Below are positions 49,086-61,500 of a stretch of 64,000 bases of DNA, one piece after another; the first letter of the stretch is position 1, and each line of letters begins with the position of its first letter. The DNA is from Mytilus californianus. Its lineage: Eukaryota; Mollusca; Bivalvia; Mytilida; Mytilidae. Location of the stretch: NCBI RefSeq assembly GCF_021869535.1, contig NW_026262668.1:76715558-76779557 (forward strand), written 5' to 3'. The notes beneath the pieces are model-generated. The model made no database searches, was not told the origin of the DNA, and was given only the letters and a program-made list of their open reading frames with translations. The position numbers and the translations under genes were made by a program.

Positions 49086-50137
49086 AACAAACGTATTTGC
49101 ATGGCAAGACTTACATACGTATTTGTTTGGCAAGACTTACATACGTATTTGCATGGTAAGACTTACAAACGTATTTGCATGACAAGACTTACAAACGTAT
49201 TTGCATGACAAGACTTGCAAACGTATTTGCATGGCAAGACTTACAAACGTATTTGCATGGCAAGACTTACAAACATATTTGCATGGTAAGACTTACAAAC
49301 GTATTTGCATGGTAAGACCTACAAACGTATTTGCATGATAAGACTTACAAACGTATTTGCATGGTAAGACTTATAAACGTATTTGCATGACAAGACTTAC
49401 AAACGTATTTGCATGGTAAGACTTACAAACGTATTTGCATGGTAAGACCTACAAACGTATTTGCATGGTAAGACTTACAAACGTATTTGCATGGTAAGAC
49501 CTACAAACGTATTTGCATGGTAAGACTTACATACGTATTTGCATGGTAAGACTTACAAACGTATTTGCATGACAAGACTTACAAACGTATTTGCATGGCA
49601 AGACTTACATACGTATTTGCATGGCAAGACTTACATACGTATTTGTTTGGCAAGACTTACATACGTATTTGCATGGTAAGACTTACAAACGTATTTGCAT
49701 GACAAGACTTACAAACGTATTTGCATGACAAGACTTGCAAACGTATTTGCATGGCAAGACTTACAAACGTATTTGCATGGCAAGACTTACAAACATATTT
49801 GCATGGTAAGACTTACAAACGTATTTGCATGGTAAGACCTACAAACGTATTTGCATGGTAAGACTTACAAACGTATTTGCATGGTAAGACTTATAAACGT
49901 ATTTGCATGACAAGACTTACAAACGTATTTGCATGGTAAGACTTACAAACGTATTTGCATGGTAAGACCTACAAACGTATTTGCATGGTAAGACTTACAA
50001 ACGTATTTGCATGGTAAGACCTACAAACGTATTTGCATGGTAAGACTTACAAACGTATTTGCAAGGCAAGACTTATAAACGTATTTGCAAGACAAGACTT
50101 ACAAACGTATTTGCATGGCAAAACATACAAACGTATA
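49086..50137 (+). repeat. 26-bp minisatellite with a 520-bp higher-order period
   Basis: Unit ACTTACAAACGTATTTGCAT, GGCAAG (26 bp), about 40 copies. Diagnostic variants (ATTTGTTTGG at 49121 and 49641) recur exactly 520 bp apart, i.e. 20 units. The 520-bp blocks are almost identical. Confidence 0.93.
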
Positions 50138-50270
50138 TATTTGCACAATGTCATTAATGGCAACGTTCGGAAAATACAATTTGAAAGATGCAATTAAATT
50201 CATTATTGAGCAACTACGTTCAAAAAATTTCCAGTGGAAGAAATATCAATAGAAAAATAAAATCTACATT

Positions 50271-50656
50271 AAGACTTACAAACGTATTTGCATGGTAAGA
50301 CCTACAAACGTATTTGCATGGTAAGACTTACAAACGTATTTGCATGGTAAGACCTACAAACGTATTTGCATGGTAAGACTTACAAACGTATTTGCATGGT
50401 AAGACCTACAAACGTATTTGCATGGTAAGACTTACAAACGTATTTGCAAGGCAAGACTTATAAACGTATTTGCAAGACAAGACTTACAAACGTATTTGCA
50501 TGGCAAAACATACAAACGTATATATTTGCACAATGTCATTAATGGCAACGTTCGGAAAATACAATTTGAAAGATGCAATTAAATTCATTATTGAGCAACT
50601 ACGTTCAAAAAATTTCCAGTGGAAGAAATATCAATAGAAAAATAAAATCTACATTT
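50271..50656 (+). repeat. 385-bp duplication of the minisatellite end plus unique flank
   Basis: This repeats 49886-50270: about ten 26-bp units followed by the same 147-bp non-repetitive tail (ATATATTTGCACAATGTCAT to AAAATCTACATT). The tail therefore occurs at about 50134-50270 and 50519-50655. Confidence 0.92.
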
Positions 50657-50659
50657 CCC

Positions 50660-51230
50660 GTTGTACTTTTTATTGTAAGATAAGGTGGTCACAGAGAAGA
50701 CAAATATCAACACTCGACGTCGACCGAGAAATTTTAAATGAAAATATTAAGTCTACTGATGTAAATAGTGACAGTAAAATATGATGAACACTTGGTTAAT
50801 TTATCATAACTTGTGTGTTTGGTGATATTATGTTTTTGAGTATTGAAAGTAAAAGTATGTTATACCATGCATTTTAAAAGACATGTGGTATCCTTATGGA
50901 AATAAACTGTGCTGCTTATTGTTTTTGTGACTTAATCCCTTATTTATCTTCTTAAAGGCGCTTCTCCAAAAGACTGGAAAGAAGCCAGCATTTTCATTTA
51001 GTTTTACTTCCTGCTATATACATGATGCACAAATACAGTAAGATCGGCTTCACACTTTGATTTCTTTGTGAAATCGATGTCGCGCGTTGGATGAGATCTA
51101 AACTTTACTACAAGAGAGAAGATTTCAATGGTTCTATAAAAAAACAAAAACATTTAAGCAGCACATGTGTTTGGAGTATAATATATAACACAAAGTATGA
51201 CAAGAATGATGATTTCAATTAGAGAAAAGT
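50660..51230. other. Spacer, nothing distinct
   Basis: AT-rich sequence without convincing open frames or repeats. Confidence 0.5.
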
Positions 51231-51239
51231 AAAATCACA

Positions 51240-51960
51240 AAAATACTGAACTCTGAGGAAAATTCAAAAAGGAAAGCCCCAATCAAATGGCAAAATCAAA
51301 AGTTCAAACACATCAGACGAATGGATAACAACTGTCATATTCCTGACTTGGTACAGGCATTTTCTTATGCAGAAAATGGTGGATTGAACCTGATTTTATA
51401 GCTAGCTAAACCTCTCACTTGTATGACAGTCGCATCAAATTCCATTATATTGACAACGATGCGTGAACAAAACAAACAGACACAATAGGTAAAAATGTCA
51501 AAAATAGGGGTACAGCAGTCAACATTGTGTTATCATCTTAATCACTATAAAAACAAACAAATGTAACGAAGAAGCACAAAAAGGCATACATCAAATTTAA
51601 CATCGGATTCCTCATTTTGCTTATATTATACGATTTTATTTATCTATGTAAAATCCACCCATAAAGGATGGAAGGTTTTAAGTACTGGCGTAAAATCGCG
51701 CGTTTGAAATTCGCACAGGTAGACATAAAATAATTTTGTCGTTCAAAGTATGAAGAGATACATAAAAACAGAGTCACGTAAAATGGATATCACAAAAAAC
51801 AGACTTAACAGTAAAAGTAATATTAATAAATAAAATAACTGTGCGGTTCAAATATGACGGAAATAGAGACTTTCTTTATTCATGTATTTATAATACAGCA
51901 GGTCCTGCGTATAGCGTATATATCTGCAGGTAGATATGATATTCCTAGTTAGGATTTCAC
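51240..51960 (+). repeat. Mussel dispersed repeats, composite
   Basis: Contains CATATTCCTGACTTGGTACA, GGCATTTTCTTATGCAGAAA, then AATAGGGGTACAGCAGTCAA and GAAATTCGCACAGGTAGACA blocks, which I recognise from memory as recurring in mussel genomes. It is non-coding. Confidence 0.6.
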
Positions 51961-52138
51961 TGATAAGGAATGGCGCTAATAAGACAGCTACTGAGGAACT
52001 AATCAATAGCCATTGATAGTAAAGTTGGAATATCTCTTCTAAACTATTTTAGACCACAAGGGTTGACATGTCCATAGAAATATGCCGGACCACTGCTGAC
52101 TGGCGATAGTCTCAGATTGACTGAGCGGACTTCATATG

Positions 52139-52588
52139 GTCCGAGTACACAGTTATTTCGTAGTGCATTTCTTTTAGACAATAAATGAAAATAAAAAAAA
52201 TCCCACCTGCGCTTTCTCAATAATATTTTTACAGTGTGTTGTACTACTTTTGGGACAAATCATATCAAAATTATAGAAAACTTCATCGGCTCTAACTCAA
52301 AATATGGACAATTCTATGTTAAGGGGGTCTTGAAATCTTTTGACAGCTTCCGAAGTGCTAATTTTTAACCTTTTTCAGCTGGACCAAATCACTACTTAAC
52401 TTTACAATTCATGACCCAAATTTTTTTACGGTGTAATTTCATCCCCCTACTTGCTATTTGAGGCATAAAACATGAAGGAATACATTTGGAAGGGGTACTA
52501 AAAAAATTGGCAAGCAACACACTGTCCACACTAGGGACTTTATTCGTGGACAACGAAAATCAAAGGACGATAACTGTGTACTCGGACC
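52139..52588. mobile_element. 450-bp segment bounded by a perfect 19-bp inverted repeat
   Basis: GGTCCGAGTACACAGTTAT at 52139-52157 is exactly inverted at 52570-52588. The segment is homologous to 783-1231 inverted. It adjoins the first satellite monomer, sharing the CC of the junction, and is absent from the later monomers. It has no coding capacity. Confidence 0.75.
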
Positions 52589-55500
52589 TAATAGGATAGA
52601 AAAATTTGACCAATCTTAATAAAACTTGGTATGACTAAAGCTTAATAAATTATGAGACTGCTGACAAAGTTTCATGGCAATAGGATATATATTATAGACA
52701 ATATGATAAATTCTATATTCAACTTCGCGTGTTAAATTTTGACGTTTAAATTGAAAAATTTCAACTATCAACATTTGGGGCTTTAAAAATCAAAATATTG
52801 CAAAAAATTACATTTTAAAGGCCTTAATATATGACATATTATATATTTAAAGCAATAGAATACTCATTTAATTTATCAGACTTATCACAATTATTTAAAA
52901 GTCAAATTTATATGAGCCTGTGCCAAAAAATGGAGGTTTTCCAATGAAGGGGGGCCTTACATGAAGATGTATTATTTTCCAGCAATTTTAAATTTGTGGA
53001 GTTTTTTGGTTATAAATAATCCTTACATATGTATCAAATGTACTTTAAATGGAAAGAAAAATTACAAATAGCATACCATATTAGTATAAAAGGGTCTTAA
53101 GCCAAGTAAGACTGAAAATAATTTAGGGTCAATTTAGGCCGTAGCACATATTTACATTTAAAAATGCATACTGAAGCTATAGGAAATAAAAATTTGTGTC
53201 TTTTTTATAATTTCTATACTCAGGTTACATGATACAATAAATCTGAGCATAAAAGGACTCTTGCATTCAACTTTTTTTGCAGACAGTATGGTCTGATACA
53301 AAGATTTTTCACTTTTTAGTGAAAAACTTGCATGCAATTTTAGCCTCAGCAGGCTTATATTTGAACCACTTGCTATTTAACATAAGAAAAGAAAGATACT
53401 GTGTGAAATGAAACAGGTACAAAAGACATTGTGAAGTGCTTTTAATACAAATTTAGTGAAATCTTTATTATGGACTTCAACTTTTATGTACCTAGGTCCT
53501 CACATTTAACTTGATCCAAACAGGCCGTTACACGAGGGTCATTTATACAACACGTTTTGCACATATTGTCTGAGATAATCTTATTTTCTGTAGATTCAGA
53601 GTTCACAAATGAGTAATACAACTGGGTTAAAGCATAGAAACACAAATATTGACACAGGAAAACCTGTCATATAGAAAGTCAGAATGCCACTTATGCATCA
53701 AAATTGAAAAAGCTTTGAAATGCTTATTTTGACCATATAATGCCAAAATGGATAATTTTTGCAGGATTTCTATCAAATAAAAGTTTAAATCCTTTAGTTT
53801 CATGCTATCTGACAAATTGACACCATTAAATCATTCAGGGAAGTTGCCAAAGTTCAGATTCTATATTTACTGATTTCGCCTAATAGGATAGAAAAATTTG
53901 ACCAATCTTAATAAAACTTGGTATGACTAAAGCTTAATAAATTATGAGACTGCTGACAAAGTTTCATGGCAATAGGATATATATTATAGACAATATGATA
54001 AATTCTATATTCAACTTCGCGTGTTAAATTTTGACGTTTAAATTGAAAAATTTCAACTATCAACATTTGGGGCTTTAAAAATCAAAATATTGCAAAAAAT
54101 TACATTTTAAAGGCCTTAATATATGACATATTATATATTTAAAGCAATAGAATACTCATTTAATTTATCAGACTTATCACAATTATTTAAAAGTCAAATT
54201 TATATGAGCCTGTGCCAAAAAATGGAGGTTTTCCAATGAAGGGGGGCCTTACATGAAGATGTATTATTTTCCAGCAATTTTAAATTTGTGGAGTTTTTTG
54301 GTTATAAATAATCCTTACATATGTATCAAATGTACTTTAAATGGAAAGAAAAATTACAAATAGCATACCATATTAGTATAAAAGGGTCTTAAGCCAAGTA
54401 AGACTGAAAATAATTTAGGGTCAATTTAGGCCGTAGCACATATTTACATTTAAAAATGCATACTGAAGCTATAGGAAATAAAAATTTGTGTCTTTTTTAT
54501 AATTTCTATACTCAGGTTACATGATACAATAAATCTGAGCATAAAAGGACTCTTGCATTCAACTTTTTTTGCAGACAGTATGGTCTGATACAAAGATTTT
54601 TCACTTTTTAGTGAAAAACTTGCATGCAATTTTAGCCTCAGCAGGCTTATATTTGAACCACTTGCTATTTAACATAAGAAAAGAAAGATACTGTGTGAAA
54701 TGAAACAGGCACAAAAGACATTGTGAAGTGCTTTTAATACAAATTTAGTGAAATCTTTATTATGGACTTCAACTTTTATGTACCTAGGTCCTCACATTTA
54801 ACTTGATCCAAACAGGCCGTTACACGAGGGTCATTTATACAACACGTTTTGCACATATTGTCTGAGATTATCTTATTTTCTGTAGATTCAGAGTTCACAA
54901 ATGAGTAATACAACTGGGTTAAAGCATAGAAACACAAATATTGACACAGGAAAACCTGTCACATAGAAAGTCAGAATGCCACTTATGCATCAAAATTGAA
55001 AAAGCTTTGAAATGCTTATTTTGACCATATAATGCCAAAATGGATAATTTTTGCAGGATTTCTATCAAATAAAAGTTTAAATCCTTTAGTTTCATGCTAT
55101 CTGACAAATTGACACCATTAAATCATTCAGGGAAGTTGCCAAAGTTCAGATTCTATATTTACTGATTTCGCCTAATAGGATAGAAAAATTTGACCAATCT
55201 TAATAAAACTTGGTATGACTAAAGCTTAATAAATTATGAGACTGCTGAAAAAGTTTCATGGCAATAGGATATATATTATAGACAATATGATAAATTCTAT
55301 ATTCAACTTCGCGTGTTAAATTTTGACGTTTAAATTGAAAAATTTCAACTATCAACATTTGGGGCTTTAAAAATCAAAATATTGCAAAAAATTACATTTT
55401 AAAGGCCTTAATATATGACATATTATATATTTAAAGCAATAGAATACTCATTTAATTTATCAGACTTATCACAATTATTTAAAAGTCAAATTTATATGAG

Positions 55501-58500
55501 CCTGTGCCAAAAAATGGAGGTTTTCCAATGAAGGGGGGCCTTACATGAAGATGTATTATTTTCCAGCAATTTTAAATTTGTGGAGTTTTTTGGTTATAAA
55601 TAATCCTTACATATGTATCAAATGTACTTTAAATGGAAAGAAAAATTACAAATAGCATACCATATTAGTATAAAAGGGTCTTAAGCCAAGTAAGACTGAA
55701 AATAATTTAGGGTCAATTTAGGCCGTAGCACATATTTACATTTAAAAATGCATACTGAAGCTATAGGAAATAAAAATTTGTGTCTTTTTTATAATTTCTA
55801 TACTCAGGTTACATGATACAATAAATCTGAGCATAAAAGGACTCTTGCATTCAACTTTTTTTGCAGACAGTATGGTCTGATACAAAGATTTTTCACTTTT
55901 TAGTGAAAAACTTGCATGCAATTTTAGCCTCAGCAGGCTTATATTTGAACCACTTGCTATTTAACATAAGAAAAGAAAGATACTGTGTGAAATGAAACAG
56001 GTACAAAAGACATTGTGAAGTGCTTTTAATACAAATTTAGTGAAATCTTTATTATGGACTTCAACTTTTATGTACCTAGGTCCTCACATTTAACTTGATC
56101 CAAACAGGCCGTTACACGAGGGTCATTTATACAACACGTTTTGCACATATTGTCTGAGATAATCTTATTTTCTGTAGATTCAGAGTTCACAAATGAGTAA
56201 TACAACTGGGTTAAAGCATAGAAACACAAATATTGACACAGGAAAACCTGTCACATAGAAAGTCAGAATGCCACTTATGCATCAAAATTGAAAAAGCTTT
56301 GAAATGCTTATTTTGACCATATAATGCCAAAATGGATAATTTTTGCAGGATTTCTATCAAATAAAAGTTTAAATCCTTTAGTTTCATGCTATCTGACAAA
56401 TTGACACCATTAAATCATTCAGGGAAGTTGCCAAAGTTCAGATTCTATATTTACTGATTTCGCCTAATAGGATAGAAAAATTTGACCAATCTTAATAAAA
56501 CTTGGTATGACTAAAGCTTAATAAATTATGAGACTGCTGACAAAGTTTCATGGCAATAGGATATATATTATAGACAATATGATAAATTCTATATTCAACT
56601 TCGCGTGTTAAATTTTGACGTTTAAATTGAAAAATTTCAACTATCAACATTTGGGGCTTTAAAAATCAAAATATTGCAAAAAATTACATTTTAAAGGCCT
56701 TAATATATGACATATTATATATTTAAAGCAATAGAATACTCATTTAATTTATCAGACTTATCACAATTATTTAAAAGTCAAATTTATATGAGCCTGTGCC
56801 AAAAAATGGAGGTTTTCCAATGAAGGGGGGCCTTACATGAAGATGTATTATTTTCCAGCAATTTTAAATTTGTGGAGTTTTCTGGTTATAAATAATCCTT
56901 ACATATGTATCAAATGTACTTTAAATGGAAAGAAAAATTACAAATAGCATACCATATTAGTATAAAAGGGTCTTAAGCCAAGTAAGACTGAAAATAATTT
57001 AGGGTCAATTTAGGCCGTAGCACATATTTACATTTAAAAATGCATACTGAAGCTATAGGAAATAAAAATTTGTGTCTTTTTTATAATTTCTATACTCAGG
57101 TTACATGATACAATAAATCTGAGCATAAAAGGACTCTTGCATTCAACTTTTTTTGCAGACAGTATGGTCTGATACAAAGATTTTTCACTTTTTAGTGAAA
57201 AACTTGCATGCAATTTTAGCCTCAGCAGGCTTATATTTGAACCACTTGCTATTTAACATAAGAAAAGAAAGATACTGTGTGAAATGAAACAGGTACAAAA
57301 GACATTGTGAAGTGCTTTTAATACAAATTTAGTGAAATCTTTATTATGGACTTCAACTTTTATGTACCTAGGTCCTCACATTTAACTTGATCCAAACAGG
57401 CCGTTACACGAGGGTCATTTATACAACACGTTTTGCACATATTGTCTGAGATAATCTTATTTTCTGTAGATTCAGAGTTCACAAAGGAGTAATACAACTG
57501 GGTTAAAGCATAGAAACACAAATATTGACACAGGAAAACCTGTCACATAGAAAGTCAGAATGCCACTTATGCATCAAAATTGAAAAAGCTTTGAAATGCT
57601 TATTTTGACCATATAATGCCAAAATGGATAATTTTTGCAGGATTTCTATCAAATAAAAGTTTAAATCCTTTAGTTTCATGCTATCTGACAAATTGACACC
57701 ATTAAATCATTCAGGGAAGTTGCCAAAGTTCAGATTCTATATTTACTGATTTCGCCTAATAGGATAGAAAAATTTGACCAATCTTAATAAAACTTGGTAT
57801 GACTAAAGCTTAATAAATTATGAGACTGCTGACAAAGTTTCATGGCAATAGGATATATATTATAGACAATATGATAAATTCTATATTCAACTTCGCGTGT
57901 TAAATTTTGACGTTTAAATTGAAAAATTTCAACTATCAACATTTGGGGCTTTAAAAATCAAAATATTGCAAAAAATTACATTTTAAAGGCCTTAATATAT
58001 GACATATTATATATTTAAAGCAATAGAATACTCATTTAATTTATCAGACTTATCACAATTATTTAAAAGTCAAATTTATATGAGCCTGTGCCAAAAAATG
58101 GAGGTTTTCCAATGAAGGGGGGCCTTACATGAAGATGTATTATTTTCCAGCAATTTTAAATTTGTGGAGTTTTTTGGTTATAAATAATCCTTACATATGT
58201 ATCAAATGTACTTTAAATGGAAAGAAAAATTACAAATAGCATACCATATTAGTATAAAAGGGTCTTAAGCCAAGTAAGACTGAAAATAATTTAGGGTCAA
58301 TTTAGGCCGTAGCACATATTTACATTTAAAAATGCATACTGAAGCTATAGGAAATAAAAATTTGTGTCTTTTTTATAATTTCTATACTCAGGTTACATGA
58401 TACAATAAATCTGAGCATAAAAGGACTCTTGCATTCAACTTTTTTTGCAGACAGTATGGTCTGATACAAAGATTTTTCACTTTTTAGTGAAAAACTTGCA

Positions 58501-61500
58501 TGCAATTTTAGCCTCAGCAGGCTTATATTTGAACCACTTGCTATTTAACATAAGAAAAGAAAGATACTGTGTGAAATGAAACAGGTACAAAAGACATTGT
58601 GAAGTGCTTTTAATACAAATTTAGTGAAATCTTTATTATGGACTTCAACTTTTATGTACCTAGGTCCTCACATTTAACTTGATCCAAACAGGCCGTTACA
58701 CGAGGGTCATTTATACAACACGTTTTGCACATATTGTCTGAGATAATCTTATTTTCTGTAGATTCAGAGTTCACAAATGAGTAATACAACTGGGTTAAAG
58801 CATAGAAACACAAATATTGACACAGGAAAACCTGTCACATAGAAAGTCAGAATGCCACTTATGCATCAAAATTGAAAAAGCTTTGAAATGCTTATTTTGA
58901 CCATATAATGCCAAAATGGATAATTTTTGCAGGATTTCTATCAAATAAAAGTTTAAATCCTTTAGTTTCATGCTATCTGACAAATTGACACCATTAAATC
59001 ATTCAGGGAAGTTGCCAAAGTTCAGATTCTATATTTACTGATTTCGCCTAATAGGATAGAAAAATTTGACCAATCTTAATAAAACTTGGTATGACTAAAG
59101 CTTAATAAATTATGAGACTGCTGACAAAGTTTCATGGCAATAGGATATATATTATAGACAATATGATAAATTCTATATTCAACTTCGCGTGTTAAATTTT
59201 GACGTTTAAATTGAAAAATTTCAACTATCAACATTTGGGGCTTTAAAAATCAAAATATTGCAAAAAATTACATTTTAAAGGCCTTAATATATGACATATT
59301 ATATATTTAAAGCAATAGAATACTCATTTAATTTATCAGACTTATCACAATTATTTAAAAGTCAAATTTATATGAGCCTGTGCCAAAAAATGGAGGTTTT
59401 CCAATGAAGGGGGGCCTTACATGAAGATGTATTATTTTCCAGCAATTTTAAATTTGTGGAGTTTTTTGGTTATAAATAATCCTTACATATGTATCAAATG
59501 TACTTTAAATGGAAAGAAAAATTACAAATAGCATACCATATTAGTATAAAAGGGTCTTAAGCCAAGTAAGACTGAAAATAATTTAGGGTCAATTTAGGCC
59601 GTAGCACATATTTACATTTAAAAATGCATACTGAAGCTATAGGAAATAAAAATTTGTGTCTTTTTTATAATTTCTATACTCAGGTTACATGATACAATAA
59701 ATCTGAGCATAAAAGGACTCTTGCATTCAACTTTTTTTGCAGACAGTATGGTCTGATACAAAGATTTTTCACTTTTTAGTGAAAAACTTGCATGCAATTT
59801 TAGCCTCAGCAGGCTTATATTTGAACCACTTGCTATTTACCATAAGAAAAGAAAGATACTGTGTGAAATGAAACAGGTACAAAAGACATTGTGAAGTGCT
59901 TTTAATACAAATTTAGTGAAATCTTTATTATGGACTTCAACTTTTATGTACCTAGGTCCTCACATTTAACTTGATCCAAACAGGCCGTTACACGAGGGTC
60001 ATTTATACAACACGTTTTGCACATATTGTCTGAGATAATCTTATTTTCTGTAGATTCAGAGTTCACAAAGGAGTAATACAACTGGGTTAAAGCATAGAAA
60101 CACAAATATTGACACAGGAAAACCTGTCACATAGAAAGTCAGAATGCCACTTATGCATCAAAATTGAAAAAGCTTTGAAATGCTTATTTTGACCATATAA
60201 TGCCAAAATGGATAATTTTTGCAGGATTTCTATCAAATAAAAGTTTAAATCCTTTAGTTTCATGCTATCTGACAAATTGACACCATTAAATCATTCAGGG
60301 AAGTTGCCAAAGTTCAGATTCTATATTTACTGATTTCGCCTAATAGGATAGAAAAATTTGACCAATCTTAATAAAACTTGGTATGACTAAAGCTTAATAA
60401 ATTATGAGACTGCTGACAAAGTTTCATGGCAATAGGATATATATTATAGACAATATGATAAATTCTATATTCAACTTCGCGTGTTAAATTTTGACGTTTA
60501 AATTGAAAAATTTCAACTATCAACATTTGGGGCTTTAAAAATCAAAATATTGCAAAAAATTACATTTTAAAGGCCTTCATATATGACATATTATATATTT
60601 AAAGCAATAGAATACTCATTTAATTTATCAGACTTATCACAATTATTTAAAAGTCAAATTTATATGAGCCTGTGCTAAAAAATGGAGGTTTTCCAATGAA
60701 GGGGGGCCTTACATGAAGATGTATTATTTTCCAGCAATTTTAAATTTGTGGAGTTTTTTGGTTATAAATAATCCTTACATATGTATCAAATGTACTTTAA
60801 ATGGAAAGAAAAATTACAAATAGCATACCATATTAGTATAAAAGGGTCTTAAGCCAAGTAAGACTGAAAATAATTTAGGGTCAATTTAGGCCGTAGCACA
60901 TATTTACATTTAAAAATGCATACTGAAGCTATAGGAAATAAAAATTTGTGTCTTTTTTATAATTTCTATACTCAGGTTACATGATACAATAAATCTGAGC
61001 ATAAAAGGACTCTTGCATTCAACTTTTTTTGCAGACAGTATGGTCTGATACAAAGATTTTTCACTTTTTAGTGAAAAACTTGCATGCAATTTTAGCCTCA
61101 GCAGGCTTATATTTGAACCACTTGCTATTTAACATAAGAAAAGAAAGATACTGTGTGAAATGAAACAGGTACAAAAGACATTGTGAAGTGCTTTTAATAC
61201 AAATTTAGTGAAATCTTTATTATGGACTTCAACTTTTATGTACCTAGGTCCTCACATTTAACTTGATCCAAACAGGCCGTTACACGAGGGTCATTTATAC
61301 AACACGTTTTGCACATATTGTCTGAGATAATCTTATTTTCTGTAGATTCAGAGTTCACAAATGAGTAATACAACTGGGTTAAAGCATAGAAACACAAATA
61401 TTGACACAGGAAAACCTGTCACATAGAAAGTCAGAATGCCACTTATGCATCAAAATTGAAAAAGCTTTGAAATGCTTATTTTGACCATATAATGCCAAAA

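Noticed and set aside
48771-49208. 145-codon plus-strand and 116-codon minus-strand frames
   Set aside because: Both strands are open, no domain is recognised, and the plus frame runs into the minisatellite; kept only as a GC-rich island of unknown origin.
49086-50515. Regular short repeats resembling a CRISPR array
   Set aside because: The units are contiguous 26-mers without unique spacers, in a eukaryotic genome.
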